In this document: in pieces, positions 49,550 to 61,693 of the stretch | Position numbering within the stretch: position 1 is the first letter of the stretch | Layout: each line of letters starts with the position of its first letter | Source: Sphagnum compactum | Taxonomy: Eukaryota; Bryophyta; Sphagnopsida; Sphagnales | Direction: 5' to 3' | Assembly: GCA_965153455.1 (NCBI GenBank) | Contig: OZ234499.1 | Coordinates: 15,062,271 to 15,126,270 of the forward strand | DNA length: 64,000 bases | Notes under the pieces: generated by a model | Told to the model about the DNA's origin: nothing | The model's input: only the letters and a program-made list of their open reading frames with translations | Databases searched by the model: none | Program-made: the position numbers and the translations under genes

Positions 49550-51698
49550 TCAATTCACATGAAGTAGTTTTAGGTTGAGATGGAAGAGACAGACCTGGTG
49601 TGCACGTTGGGAGCACTCCTTGAATAATTTCACAGTGTTAGCACATTCCAATGGATTCTGTGGAACCCAAGAAAATGACCAATAAAAACACTACATCCCT
49701 TGATGAGATGTGCACAAAAAGCTCAATTCACTTACAGAACAATCACAAGGGTGATTTCAAATGAGACACACCAGTGTGTCACAACCCAACAAATTTAAAA
49801 ACACAGGTCAGATGGTTGCACACACCTTGCTGTTCTCACGATAGCACTGAATGCAGGCCTCCTTCTCATTTGTACAAGGAACTGGCTGTGATGGTGCACT
49901 GTTTCAGCAAACGCCACCTATATAACCCTCAGAACAGATCCACATTCTTGCCCATGACATACACCTACAGCATTTGTACAGTGAGCACAAGGTTCAAAGA
50001 ATGAACACATGATTCACAGGGAAGGGGAGCACACACACCAGAACTGTTTCTCTTGAAGCTCCTGAGCAAGTTGCTTCACTTTTCTTAGCTCCTCCTCCTC
50101 TTGCTTTTGCAGTTTTTCTCCTAATTTCTCCTGCCCATTCACGCATATAACCCTTCCTCAAACTCAACCAGAGCCAACAAAAAACCTTCCCTCAAACTCA
50201 GCAGAAAATACTCATGATGGATTTCAAATATGTGAATGCCATAATGTAGAATGTGAGGAGGTTTGTACCAGAGGCAACCTTGTTGACAGTAAACATATCC
50301 AATAGAAGACTTGAGGTGACTCCCATGTCAACAACTTAATGGTAAAAAAAAAGAACAAACATGATGTGATACTGAGGACCATCCCAGAAGAGAAACAAGG
50401 GGAGAGATACAAAAGAAAGACACAACAAAGAGATCTGACAGGAGTTGAACAGTATACAAATGAGAGCTTCAAAAGTTTTCATGTACTAGACAATAAGAAA
50501 AGAAAGAGGAGACATGCATGAGTTGGTGGTGTGTGTGTTTGAATGAAGGACAGAGAGAAAATCTCACACTTTCTTCCAGAATCTTGTAGATTGGTACCAA
50601 TTCCTTTTTTAGATCATTGTTCTGTTGGAGTCCAGGAAGTGCAGACAAGAAACCAGGGTAAAAGGGTCTGGGAATCTCTTGGCTAACACCCTCTTCTTGA
50701 TCAAGCACTTCCATTCCCATCTGTCTTCTAATCACTGGTTGCCGAGGAGCCACTATAGGAGGAGGAGGAGGAGAAGGAGGAGGAGGCCGCTTTGGTTTGG
50801 CAGCCTTTCTTGGCTGGTGATGCTCTTTGGTAAGTTTAAGCATCAGCTCTGGTGTCACCTGTTACTCACATACATGTCGCACATACACAGTGATCAGTTC
50901 ATGGCTGAAAAAACCCCAAAAAAAAACATACAACACAAACAAAATGCAACATGTGCAACCTGAGGTTGCTACTACACACTCCTCCCCTTTCTTCAGCTGT
51001 TTATTATCAATGAATCCTTACAAGAGTCTGAAAAAGGCATTGTAAAATCTAGTACAAAAATAGGTGGATCCCTGGATGTGCTTCATTCAAGAAAGAAGCC
51101 CAAGTATCCTTGACTAAAAACATGGTTTCCACCACCACCACCACCAAAAACTTCTTCTTTTCCTTGTTTCTTTCTAGCTTTGTAAAGCTTTTGCCTCCAA
51201 AGCTTCAAAAGCAAATGCTAGACATATTACTTACACACCATTGAAGAGATGAGCAGCTGATAGATTGCAGTCAGTTGCCTTCCTTCCTTCCTCCAAACCC
51301 TAACCTTCAACCCTAAATTCCAATCTTCTAGCATTTCATTCTTCTTGGCATTTGTTGATTTTGAGGAGAAACAAACCATTTGTCGTGAGTGAAGGAAGGA
51401 AGGAAGGAAGGAAGGGTTGATGCATTGCTTGTAGGATTGTTCAAGCACCAATGCTTTTTGCATCGAGCATGACATAGAAGAATCCATGATTTTTTTTATT
51501 TTTTGAAAAAAAACCCCACAACAACGAAGGGGAGACGAGCGAGCGAGCGAGCGACTACTCCAAGATACCAAACAGTAATGATTCAGCGACTACCCCAAGA
51601 AACAACAAAACAATGATTCAAAAACCCCCGACTCTTGTCGACTTTAACATGCAAGAAATCCAAACCTGCAACGCGAATGGATCGTTGATCTGCGCCAT
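49550..51698 (-). CDS. MIC19: MIC19/CHCHD3-like twin CX9C protein of the mitochondrial MICOS complex
   Basis: Proteins of this kind sit at crista junctions of the inner mitochondrial membrane and fold in the intermembrane space through disulfides. Exons: 51698-51666, 50858-50568, 50130-50039, 49898-49826, 49657-49595; all phases agree with GT-AG introns. The protein starts MAQINDPFALQ. A proline-rich part follows (about residues 34-46), then a charged helix, probably coiled coil (109-138, KQEEEELRKVKQLAQELQ), then a CHCH domain. The cysteines at 147/157 and 168/178 give C-X9-C, X10, C-X9-C. The phrase CYREN matches the human CHCHD3 domain. Extra cysteines sit at 139 and 154. The 3' end is uncertain: reading on past 49595 stops at 49552-49550 (about 198 residues), while splicing to an AG at 49343 would add four codons and stop at 49328. 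Other CHCH proteins are possible, but the coiled coil plus CHCH layout favours MIC19. Confidence 0.82.
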
Positions 51699-51700
51699 TG

Positions 51701-51724
51701 TAGTAGTAGTAGTAGTAGTAGTAG
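51701..51724 (-). repeat. CTA microsatellite in the MIC19-like 5' leader
   Basis: Eight TAG units on the plus strand, read as CTA repeats on the gene strand, end two bases before the ATG at 51698. They are upstream of the start, so they do not affect the protein. Confidence 0.85.
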
Positions 51725-52230
51725 TCGGAGGTATTGGTCGTTCTCGTCGTCTTCGTCGTCCTCTTGGCTCCTCCAAAGAAACCCCAAATCTTACAATTCC
51801 TCGTCCGTCCCTCAACCCAAGTACTTTGCTTCAGATCTGTTACTCCCTTCTCTCCCCCCACCCCTTTGTTGCAATCAACAACATTCTGCTCCCATCTTGC
51901 TCCAAGAAACAAAGATCCTGATGCGTAACCCGACGTGCGATCGTTCTCTTCCTATCACCGTACACGTGTTGCCCACTCACTCGTCAGTTCCTGCTTGAAG
52001 AACGTCGCGGGCGCGTCTTATGCGGTATCTTTACGAGAGGGATATCGATGCATGGGTCGATCGAAATTTTTTATCAGCTTCTTGGTGAGATTCCTCATGA
52101 ACTCGAATGATGAGAAAGATGGAGATAGTGGCAGCACTGCAAAGACAAAATTCAAGTACATACGCGAAAGGATTTGTGAGCAAACCTAGCCTGCCAAACG
52201 ACAATCTCAGATGGTACAATCAGTTATTCG
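51725..52230 (-). promoter_or_regulatory. Probable promoter and 5' leader of the MIC19-like gene, with a G-box
   Basis: CpG-rich sequence directly upstream of the ATG at 51698. CACGTG at 51963-51968, inside TACACGTGTTG, is a G-box, the site for plant bZIP and bHLH factors, about 265 bases upstream of the start. The regulatory role is inferred. Confidence 0.4.
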
Positions 52231-52893
52231 AATGTCTCCAATGATAGGAGAACCTTGACAGACAGCAAGTGTGGAGCCATGCAGATACTGCAGTTGCAGT
52301 TCCAGAATTTGTCACTTGATGAAATCATCAAACCCAAGATGACCTTGAAAGCAAGTGCGGCGAATGCATGTTGATTTACTGCTCTAGATCATGTTGACAA
52401 CGGGTCTGCTGGTTTTCACAGGATGCACTGCTCAGTTTTGTGTATGTGTGCGTGCGTGCGTGCGTGTGTGGTCAGGTGTTGCCTACATCATCATTCACCA
52501 AGTGCATTGAGCTAATTGTTATGGTCTAGATATGGACAGTCAGTTGATTACTGGTAATGTAGCAAATGTAACACCACATGTCCTCAATATCATGGCATCT
52601 CTGTATCTGAAAATGGAATCCTCAACCCTTTGCATCCATACTAAACTCAACATAGTTATTGCTGCTGATCTCATGATACTTTGTGTGCATGTTGTGGATT
52701 GCAGATACTGATACACTGCAACCATTTTGTGTGTCCTCCTGTGCACGAAAGAGAGCCAACCCCTTGAGCAGAAACATGTGGTGCATGATATTGTTGACAT
52801 GACATCCTACATTGAGGTAATCTGTGAAACCATCCAATGAGTATTCAAAAGCTGGTACAAAACACAGATGAGGCTCCTTGAGATTTCCACTGC
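52231..52893. other. Intergenic, no secure gene
   Basis: A minus-strand frame at 52622-52837 (71 codons) reads smoothly but is unrecognised. A GTGC/GTGT run lies near 52440-52470. Confidence 0.45.
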
Positions 52894-52949
52894 AACATAA
52901 AATATCAAAGTGCTTGAGTTACCGCAGCTGGACTTTGATATTTTATGTT
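52894..52949. repeat. Perfect 18-bp inverted repeat (hairpin)
   Basis: AACATAAAATATCAAAGT at 52894-52911 and its exact reverse complement ACTTTGATATTTTATGTT at 52932-52949 flank a 20-base loop (GCTTGAG...AGCTGG). The pairing does not extend outward. The stem is shorter than in typical plant microRNA precursors. Confidence 0.9.
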
Positions 52950-54009
52950 ATATTTAGTCACTGTTGGCTGGCTGGTGTGTGACAAATATTTTGGTAAAGA
53001 AAAAGGGCATAGATAGGTTGCAACAACATTGGGAAGAGGGATGTCTACCTGTAATTGTAAGCATGGGACAGAGGTTGGAAAAAACTATGGTTGGAAAGAT
53101 CCAATTCTTGTTCCACATGAATCCAGAAAAATGTTTAAAGGTGCTAATTTTAAGCCTGCAGACTCCAATTCTGTCAAAAGACTGATGTTCAAAATCTTTA
53201 CTATGTAGACATGCAGTTCAGGTGGATCGACCAAAGGTGGTTTCATGTGCATTTAGCATCCAGTTAGCGTTTCAGTTCCAAATCCTCCATACGGTTGTGA
53301 CTTCCATCCAATAGTGCAGTCTATCCCACCTTAAGCTCAGAATGTGTTCAGGAAATGCTGCTAGATTGGTTTGAAGTTCATATTGAAGCAGCAAGTTTCC
53401 CTTTTCAACAACACAAAAGTTTTGTTACCATTGACGAATGTATCCCAGCTGTTGCAATCAAATTACTGTATATACATTTCAACCATTTATTGATGCAAAA
53501 TCCAAATAGACTTTTGTATTACACACCACTCTATAGGCTACACAAAATACAAAGTCATCATGAATAACCTGCCTTTCCTGGAATATAATGAAAATCGGGT
53601 ATCCAAGAAACCCACTAATGATACACTGGATTATCTACAACACAGTCTAAACATCCCAGGCTGGTAAAATAGCTAATAACAACACAATGTTCGAATATTT
53701 GAAGTTCAATATCACACCTGCTATTTCTGTGCACCTTCACCAGCAGCAGAAATCAAGTCCTGTTTGTGTTCACCCACACCAAGTACGCCATTGTCAAGAT
53801 GTTCAATTCTAGCTCATGTCCAGTCAATCACCAGTTGACTGTGGATTCCAGGTCATTTGAGCTTGATACCTCATTGGGAAGCCGTCTTGTGAGGGTAAAA
53901 AGGAAGATTCAAGAAGGGACAATCTTAGATTAGAGGTTGATTATGATTCAACTAGGTTCGACCAATCCTGGATTAAGGAGGTTCAACTCTGGACAGGGTA
54001 AAAGCTGCT
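52950..54009. other. Intergenic and LEA_2 gene 3' flank
   Basis: No gene recognised; plus-strand frames at 52964-53185 and 53355-53567 are short and unlike known proteins. The right end probably includes the 3' untranslated region of the LEA_2 gene. Confidence 0.45.
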
Positions 54010-56646
54010 TTATGAGGTGTAATTGCAAGCTAATTGTTGCACCTTCCAATGGGCAGTTCCATTTGGACTGAAATTGAAGTTGCAGATGAAACCACTACTG
54101 AATTCAGATTTGATCATCTTTCCCACAACATAGGCACGTGATTGCACAGATCCAATTACTTGCAATGGAACTCCAGTGGTCCCAGTGGCTTCGTACAATG
54201 TGGTGAAACTTGGGCTAGCACCATGTAGATACTTTGTGGAAGCTGAAAGTTTCACCTGGTATTTTGTTGCCACTTGTTTCTGGAGGAAATTCAAACCAAT
54301 CTGCATGCAACTCAAACAACAGAGGAACATGTCAACACAATTCTCTCTTCATGGTTGCAGCTAACGTAGTTCTGTCTATCCACTCTTTAAGCATACAAGC
54401 TTCATTTCAAAATAGCACTGCGCATCCTGATTGGTCACCCAACCAATCATTTCCCCAGCCTAAGGTACTTAAATGCAGAGTTCCTACGGGATCTTATGTC
54501 CATCTCAGTTCTATATCCATCTGATACTTTTATGAACATGAGCTGCAAAACAGAGACAATAACTTGCCTAAAAATGGTAGGCCTACATCCAGTAGGACCC
54601 AACTATGCCTAGAAACACCACTTGCACATCAAACAGTCCTGAAAGCTCCCCAATTCCTAGAATTAGAAACAATGGGAAAAATATTTTTCTTGGCCCTGAC
54701 ATCAACACATGGAGGAGTTAGATTATTTAGCTAAAGTGTTGGTACCACACCTGGCCTGTTCCCAAGGGGAGGTCAAGGTACATAAGGTTCACATTAGAAG
54801 GCTCGACATGGTACCCAAAGGTACTGGAAGGATTATTCAACTGGAGGTCAAGAGTAGCATTGAGTGAAACTGTCTTCGTAGGAACACCTCCATTGTCGAT
54901 CCCATCGTGCAAGTTGAAATACTGAAATGCAATACGCTGCACAATTTTAAATCCAGAGCCAAAATCAGTCAGCAAAGAATCCACTACTAACAACAAGACA
55001 GTTCAACAATCTGTGGGTCAATGCAGGTTACAAACTAGAAGACGAAACCTTTACAGACATAGATGTACAAAAAACTTTTATCAGTTGAACACTTCATGCA
55101 AATATTCTTGTGACTATTTGTGCAAAGATAAAAGACCACTATGGCAAAGCAAAGAAAATGAGCTTCCTTTTTTTGAGTGCCACTGACACACACATAGCAT
55201 GTATACTTGTACCAAGATGATTCTATACCATGAAACTAAGGAAACAGATTGTCTTTGTTTATTTCATCTTTGCTTAGTTGTTGGAATTTACTTTACTTTC
55301 AATGTGCAAAAGAAAGATTCAGAAGTCTGTACAAATGCTTTGACCCAAAGGGCTGTCAGAATAGAAAACAAAACCAAGCAACTTGCTGTCTCATAATTGT
55401 CGAAAAGACTTTCATGAATGATACAAACTCGCATCAGCCTAAATTCTTCTGCAATTGACAAATTGTTCCAAACTATTGCCAAAGATTTTGTAAGAATGAC
55501 AAGAACATTGATTCAACCCAATTCCTCCATTTGTAGTAGGTACTGTCCATAAGTAAGACAAAGAGAACAGTGAGTGAATAAATCAAGCCCAAGAAATAAC
55601 AGAAATAACTGTTGAGAGAGTTTCATCACAGATGCAATATAATACCTCATTTGTAAGCATGAAGAAGAATGATGCTGCTCAGATTTACTGTCAGGAATTT
55701 ATTTTTATTTTCTCTTTCTGTTACCCTGAAGAGAAAGAAGTTCACATCAACATAAAAGAAGAGAAGAAGCTACACTGAAGAGAAAGTGAATGGGTGAGAG
55801 AGAAACTGATAATACAGACAGAGACAGTCTTAAGGAAGAGATCAATTCCACACAAAAACACTTGGAGAAAAGCAAAGAAAGTGGAAGAAGAACCAGAGGT
55901 AGCAACAAAACAAAAGGCAAGCAAAAAGAGACACATGGGAGAGGAACTCATGGACAGGAGCAGCTTCAAAAAACACTGGAACTTTTGCGATGGAAGGAAG
56001 AACAGAAAGAGAAGCAAGAGAATTCCAGAAGTAGCAATGAGAGCAGAATAGGTACTCTAGAGACAGAGACACAGAGAGAGAGTGTGACGACAGAAACCAA
56101 GAGCTGGGAAGAGGCACCTACCTGCACTGTAACCTTTGGTTTGTGCGGCATCGTGATGAGCCAGAAGACTAGAGCACCGATGAAGAACACGACGACGCTG
56201 AAGAGGACAGCAATCAAGAAAATGCAGCAGCGAGAGAGACTCTTCTTGGTCTCCAGCTCAGGCCCTTCCTCTTCCAAGATAGTTCCGGGAGCCCAGGCCC
56301 GATTGTAGCCCTTCTTATGAGCTGAAGAACCAGCTCCAGCACTGGCGTGAGGAAGCACCCTTCGTGAGCCTGGCTTGGGGGCCGTGGTGGCCATGTTGAA
56401 AGACGTTGAGCCAGAGGAGCTGCAGTTTTTGAAGTGCTTGTGCATGGGAGATGCCATAGGACTCTCCCGAGGCGTGGCTCGAGAGAAGCTCTGCGACAGG
56501 GAGTCGACATCATGCGTTGTGGATTCGCGGGAAGGCGATTGCACGAAGTACACTGGATGTCCGTGTCTGGTGGGCGACAATGGCGGTGATGGTACCAAGC
56601 TCGATTCCGAGTCGAACGAGGCCCTCATTCTTCCGTATCGCGACAT
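54010..56646 (-). CDS. LEA_2 (NDR1/HIN1-like) single-pass membrane protein, 3 exons
   Basis: Related to the plant LEA hydroxyproline-rich family of the At1g45688/At5g42860 type. The role of this subgroup is not well defined; LEA_2 proteins are linked to stress and defence at the plasma membrane. Exons: 56646-56122, 54936-54751, 54300-54010, all phase 0, giving 333 residues. The N-terminal cytosolic part carries the subgroup motif PVYFVQSPSRES at residues 31-42, preceded by a Ser/Pro-rich stretch (SLVPSPPLSPTRHG). A membrane helix lies at about 139-166, followed by MPHKPKVTV, typical of the family. The outer LEA_2 domain has the expected NATL, the glycine-rich turn and, near the end, QSRAYVVGKMIKSEF. 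The second acceptor could instead be after CTCCAG, eight codons later; the upstream site keeps the F-x-Q-K stretch usual here. Intron 1 is 1185 bases and holds a purine-rich tract. Confidence 0.92.
55770..56110. repeat. Purine-rich tract in LEA_2 intron 1
   Basis: About 340 bases of GAGA, AAGAGA and GAAGAAG words on the plus strand, so pyrimidine-rich on the transcribed sense strand. Open frames of 85-172 codons on the plus strand and 91 on the minus are due to composition. It ends about 10 bases before the splice donor of exon 1. Confidence 0.75.
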
Positions 56647-57700
56647 CCTGCTGACAACTTACAAAGGAAAAAACAACAGAAACAAAAGAATCTCCAAGCA
56701 CAATTCTAATGCCGTTATACTCTACTGTCTCCTTCTTGTCTCTCTGTCTATCTCCTGCTAATATGGAATGCCACTTCTGTTGGTAACAAGCTACAAGAAC
56801 TCTCAAATGCCTGTTCCTCTAGGACAATACTGGCATACTTATTACTCAGATTTTCAGCTCTGACAAGCTATGAACGAAACTTTCTGCTCTTCTTGAGCTT
56901 TGTATGTCACAGCAGGGAATTAGCCGTTCTTACAAGCGTCTCAGCGGATGGAAGAGGAGAGGGAAGACACAGAGTCAAACCTAGGCAGACACCGGCATTG
57001 GAGCTTAATCTGCACAAGCTTCGAGAAAAAAACACTAAAGGTCATCTGTCCTCTAGTACACATGCAGAAACTTGACCAAAACAAAAATGTTCAGATACGT
57101 TCTTGGAGCTGCAAACGGGGGGTTAATCACCTCGACTCTCTGTTCCTCCTCCTACTACTACTCGTCTCTCTAACTTCTTCAGTACTCCGTTTCTTCAAAT
57201 TTCTCCAGGACAATGCAATCCGATCTTTAACCTTCTTTATCTAAGTTGTGGAAACTGTATTTTCGCTCCCCTGACTGACTCACGCGCAGTTGAGCATACT
57301 GATGTCATTCACATACAGGTAAAGAGAAGCTGCAGAAGAGAAGCTCTCAAAAACCACTCTTACAAACGCCTTGCTCCGTCTCAAAACTGAGGGGAAAAAT
57401 GGCTCCAGACCTTACCCCCAAAAAGAAGACTCCACTAGTCCTTCACGAAATCAGAAGCTCTCGCAGCAGAAAAGTAGAAGCCGAAAACCAGAGTCTTCTT
57501 CCCCTTAGTTCTCGCTGCTGCCGCTTCTCTGCATCTTCTTCCTCTCGGGTACCTACACTCCACGCTGCACAACTGTGCACAGAAAGCTCCCTACCGTTTA
57601 AAGGAGGCGCTGCAACCAACGAACGAATAATCTGAGGCCGCTGTCTTCGTTCTCATCGACTCATCGATCCATCCATCCATCCATTCACTCATAGGGATAG
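56647..57700 (-). promoter_or_regulatory. LEA_2 gene upstream region and probable 5' leader
   Basis: Richer in CpG and pyrimidine-patterned (CTCTCTGTTCCTCCTCC) compared with the desert beyond. Short frames on both strands lack family resemblance. ATCC repeats lie near 57667-57682. The role is inferred from position. Confidence 0.4.
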
Positions 57701-59779
57701 CTGCTAAGCTCACTTAAATAATAGTAATACAAATTTGGGGTGTGAAAATAGATAAAACCCAAAACTCCAGAAATTCTTTTATTTATTACTTAATATTAAA
57801 TTGTTGTTGTTGTAGTTAAGCTGTTCATTCACTAACTCATTCATTCAGTCCATTAAAAGGATAGCCTAGTTTAAGTAAAAGAAGCAACACAAATTTTTGG
57901 GTGTGCAAAAAAATTAATTAAAAAAAACTCCAGAAATATTATTACTTAATATTTTAAATATGTTTATTAAATTATTGTTGTAAGTTTAATGATAGGTAGT
58001 AGTGACCCAACCTCTATGGTGGGGGCATGGGAATGTCCACCATCCATGGGCATGAGAATGTCCACCATCCATGGGTTTCACCTATTATAAAGCATGAGAC
58101 AAAAGGTTATAATGAACCTAAACATACATGGATTAAGGTTTTTACATCTACATACATATGTATGGAACATCACCCTATCACACTTGAATTTAACTTCACA
58201 ACATGAAAATCTATAACAAATTTAAATTCACAAGAAAATTTTATTTAATTCCATGAAGTTGATATACAAAAGTCTCATCTTTGGATACAAAATAGATTTC
58301 CAAAACTAAACTTAGGAAAACACAAAATTGAATTGTATACAATTCATAATGCAAAATATTAGAAACAAAAAACTTCACAAAACTATATCATCAATCTAAT
58401 CTATCATAACTAAGAATGATGTTTATGTATGTTTTAAAAATATTTTGAATTGAAATGAAATGAAAGGTAAACTTGCATAAGAAAAGAACAAAAGCAATTT
58501 TTAAAAGGTAATCACCCCTTTTCAAGGCTCTAAATATTATGTAACAAATTAGCAACATGAGTTGCATCGCAAATTAATAGAATAATGTTAAAATTTGTCA
58601 AATTTTTGAACTAATGACTAAAACATTGTCAATTGCCATCATCAAAATAAGTGTAACAAATTCTCACAACAAACAAATAATACCATAAAACTTCAAACAA
58701 ACCTTTTTTAAATCCAAAGAAAGAAAAACAAAACAAAACAAAACAAATTATCATCAATGTCTTGAATGTTTCATGTTCCTTTAAATTTTCCTTTTTCATA
58801 AGTGTTCGAACAGAAAATGGTTGATGAAAGCTATGAAATGGTTTGATCACCATTAAATTTTCTAAAAATTATGTGTTGCATAGTTGTGTTTTGTATGTCT
58901 TGATATGTGTAATCATACTTACAATACAAAGCATACATATCAAAACAACTTCGAAATCATCAAGTGCATTGAACCAAAAAAAGGGCTTATTAAATCCTAA
59001 TTTGGGTAAAGTATCTTGAGAGCTTCAATGACCTATGACATTCATTTTGTACTCCACCAAGGAAAACTTATGCCATCCTAGGTATTACAATCCCATGCTT
59101 AGACAATTTTATTTATTTATTTATTATTATTTTTAAATTCAAGATATCATATGTGAGTTGTTTACTTAAAGAACACATAATACTCTTCCCAACCATAGTT
59201 TTTTTTAAATCATATTTTTTCATTTGATTCCAAGAATTTTGTATTTTGTGTTAGAAAGAGATGAAAATATTTTGGTTCTATACACTGAGGTTTTACATGA
59301 TGAACTAAAAATATATAGGACTCCACAATGTTATGGACATAACAATTAATTGATGGTTAGTGATTTTCAACATTACAATGACTAATGTGAATTTTTTTTA
59401 TTTTTTTTAAGTCCCTATATAATACTTGTAAAAACACATATGTAGTAAAATAGATACATGAACCAAAAACAAAACAAAAACAAAAAAAACAAAACAAAAC
59501 AAAACAAAATCAAGATAGCAAAAAAAAACTTTAATTATGAAATGAAAAAAGCAAAAGAATTTCAAGTTTTGAAACAAATTATAACATGGATGCCAACAAT
59601 ATGCCAAAACATGAATTTTATGATTAGAACATGTTGCGACCAAATGTCCATAGTGAGTTTTATAGCCATGTGCAAACTATAGTTGATGTCATTTATGTGC
59701 TTATAGTCATTTAAATGATTACATGACTATGATTATAAGATTAATAGTCATTTGGAAGATAATGATACATGTCCTTTTG
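57701..59779. other. AT-rich desert with one short tandem duplication
   Basis: GGCATG(G/A)GAATGTCCACCATCCAT is present twice in tandem at about 58024-58073 (25-bp unit). AAAAC repeats lie near 58727-58746 and 59465-59508. No gene. Confidence 0.6.
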
Positions 59780-60060
59780 ACCAACTAGCTTCCTTAGGTA
59801 GGCTTTAGATAATTATTTAGGTAGGTCCTAGGTTAATAGCCTAAACTTAGACCTAGATTGGCCTTGGCTAGTTATTTAGGTAGCTCTAGGTATATTGTAG
59901 GTATGCATTCGGTACCACCAACTAGGCCCTTAGGTTTTCTTAACTATGCATTACATAGGCCTAGGTAGATCTAAGTAAACCTAAGTAAATTTAGGTAGAA
60001 CTAAGTAAGTCTATCTAATTTTAGGTGAGCTTTATGTAACCTTATAAGTAGGCCCTAGAA
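59780..60060. repeat. Degenerate TAGGTAG/CCTAAG-type short repeats
   Basis: TTATTTAGGTAG occurs at about 59813 and 59871, with many TAGGT and CCTAGG variants between and beyond. No fixed unit length can be given. Confidence 0.5.
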
Positions 60061-61567
60061 AATTTGTTTTTGACAAAACCAAGATTGTCCATACCTTTGT
60101 TGATTCCTTCAAAAACTCATTGTGTATTGAAATTCCTTGAAAATATCCTAGGGTAACAAACCATGTACATAGCTCATAGAGGAAGGACAAAAACCTTAAA
60201 AAAGGGAAGAAATTTCTAATGCTTATATTGATTCCATCATGACCTAGACGTGTGTCTAGGTTTTTGTTGTGTGAACAAAACCCAAATGGGAGGTAGATGA
60301 GGAAATGATCTAATGGATGAAGTACTATGAGGATTTGGACTAGCAAAAAATGCCAAAAGAAGAGACAATTTGTAATCATGAAACTTAGATGGAATTATTC
60401 CTCTACTTCTTTTTTGTTTTTGTGTTGTTTGTAGGTTATGAGTTTTGGTTTGCATTCTACTTGATTTGGACAATGTTCGACATTGATCAGTTTGGTGTTT
60501 TGTGTTGTATTTGGACATGGTGTGTTATGAAGGGTAAACAATGTAGTATAAGGAAGAGCTTTTGATGTTGAGAAGCCAAGTTCTCTATTAAACATTTTGT
60601 TTTGAAATATGATTATTTAGGCTTTTAAGTTTGGAATGTTTGTTTTTGGGTTGGTAAAGTTTGAAAAATCTATTTGCTACTATTTTCATGAGGGATGAAT
60701 GCCCGATTATCTGTAAGAGCTTATACAGAGGGCTTTGTATCTCCACTGCACCATAACGCTCTCAGAAGGTAGATTTGTTAAATGCATAGTTTAGGGATTA
60801 ATTAAAGAAAATGATGAAGATCTAGAGGGGTTTGAAGAGTGATCTTCATGATAATTCGATATGTTGTGGTGGGAGAGATGTCATGTTCTTGGGGATGCAA
60901 CAAGTTTTATGTTGATGGGAAGGAATACCCACATCTATGGGAATTATGAAAGGAATTGATTTGTATTTGGACAACTAGGGTTATCAAGATACATCGTTAG
61001 TGGGATGTTTGGGTTCTCAATTTCTCGTCCAACTTCCCAAGACAAATAAATGGGAAGAAGGGTAAATTTCATGTTTTGTTGTTGTGGGGTGGGTGTGTGA
61101 TTTACCATAATAAAATCAGTGGGCTCAAGAAAGAGAAGCCAAAGGGATCTGATTCCTTTAAGTCCATAAATTAATGGGTGTAGTCATACTAACATGTATT
61201 ATTAACAATTGTAATCATTGTTTATTTTTTGAATTTTAAATTATATATATAATGCTATTGTGAATACATTATGTACATATAATGAAAATTTAGAATCAAT
61301 TTAATGAGTGAAAAATACATAATCTACATTTTTAAGGACTTGTAACCATTGCTTAAAAATAGTTCTGACATTAAAAGCACAATTTGAAGAAAAAAATTAT
61401 AACATATTTTGAGATATTTTTTAATATACACCTTAACATAATAATATCAAGTTTTATTTTTTTATTCTTTTTAAAGATGTAAAAAGACTTATTTTGATGC
61501 ATCATTGATTTTTCTTAATTGCAAAAATTTCCCCCAAAAAAGTTTAAATCATCATATTATATATGAA
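60061..61567. other. AT-rich desert
   Basis: Minus-strand frames at 60032-60379 and 60237-60518 overlap in different phases and have no recognisable domain. No gene supported. Confidence 0.55.
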
Positions 61568-61693
61568 ATTCCAGTAAATAGCCAAAAATATAGAAGGATA
61601 CTAAAATCTTCTTATTTTCATTATTTTCTTGAAACTAGATTTGGCTAAATTGCGTTACCAATTATTGCACACTTTAGCTACATCACAAAATTA
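61568..61693 (+). repeat. Dispersed repeat family, copy G
   Basis: AATTCCAGTAAATAGCCAAA and AATATAGAAGGATAC, then TTTTCATTATTTTC, then AGATTTGGCTAAATTGCG, a spacer with CCAATTATTGCACA, and TTAGCTACATCACAAAATTAG. This is the best preserved copy for both core boxes. Confidence 0.7.

Noticed and set aside
55790-56308. 172-codon plus-strand frame overlapping the LEA_2 gene
   Set aside because: It covers the purine-rich intron tract and runs into the antisense of exon 1; no domain, and the minus-strand gene is certain.
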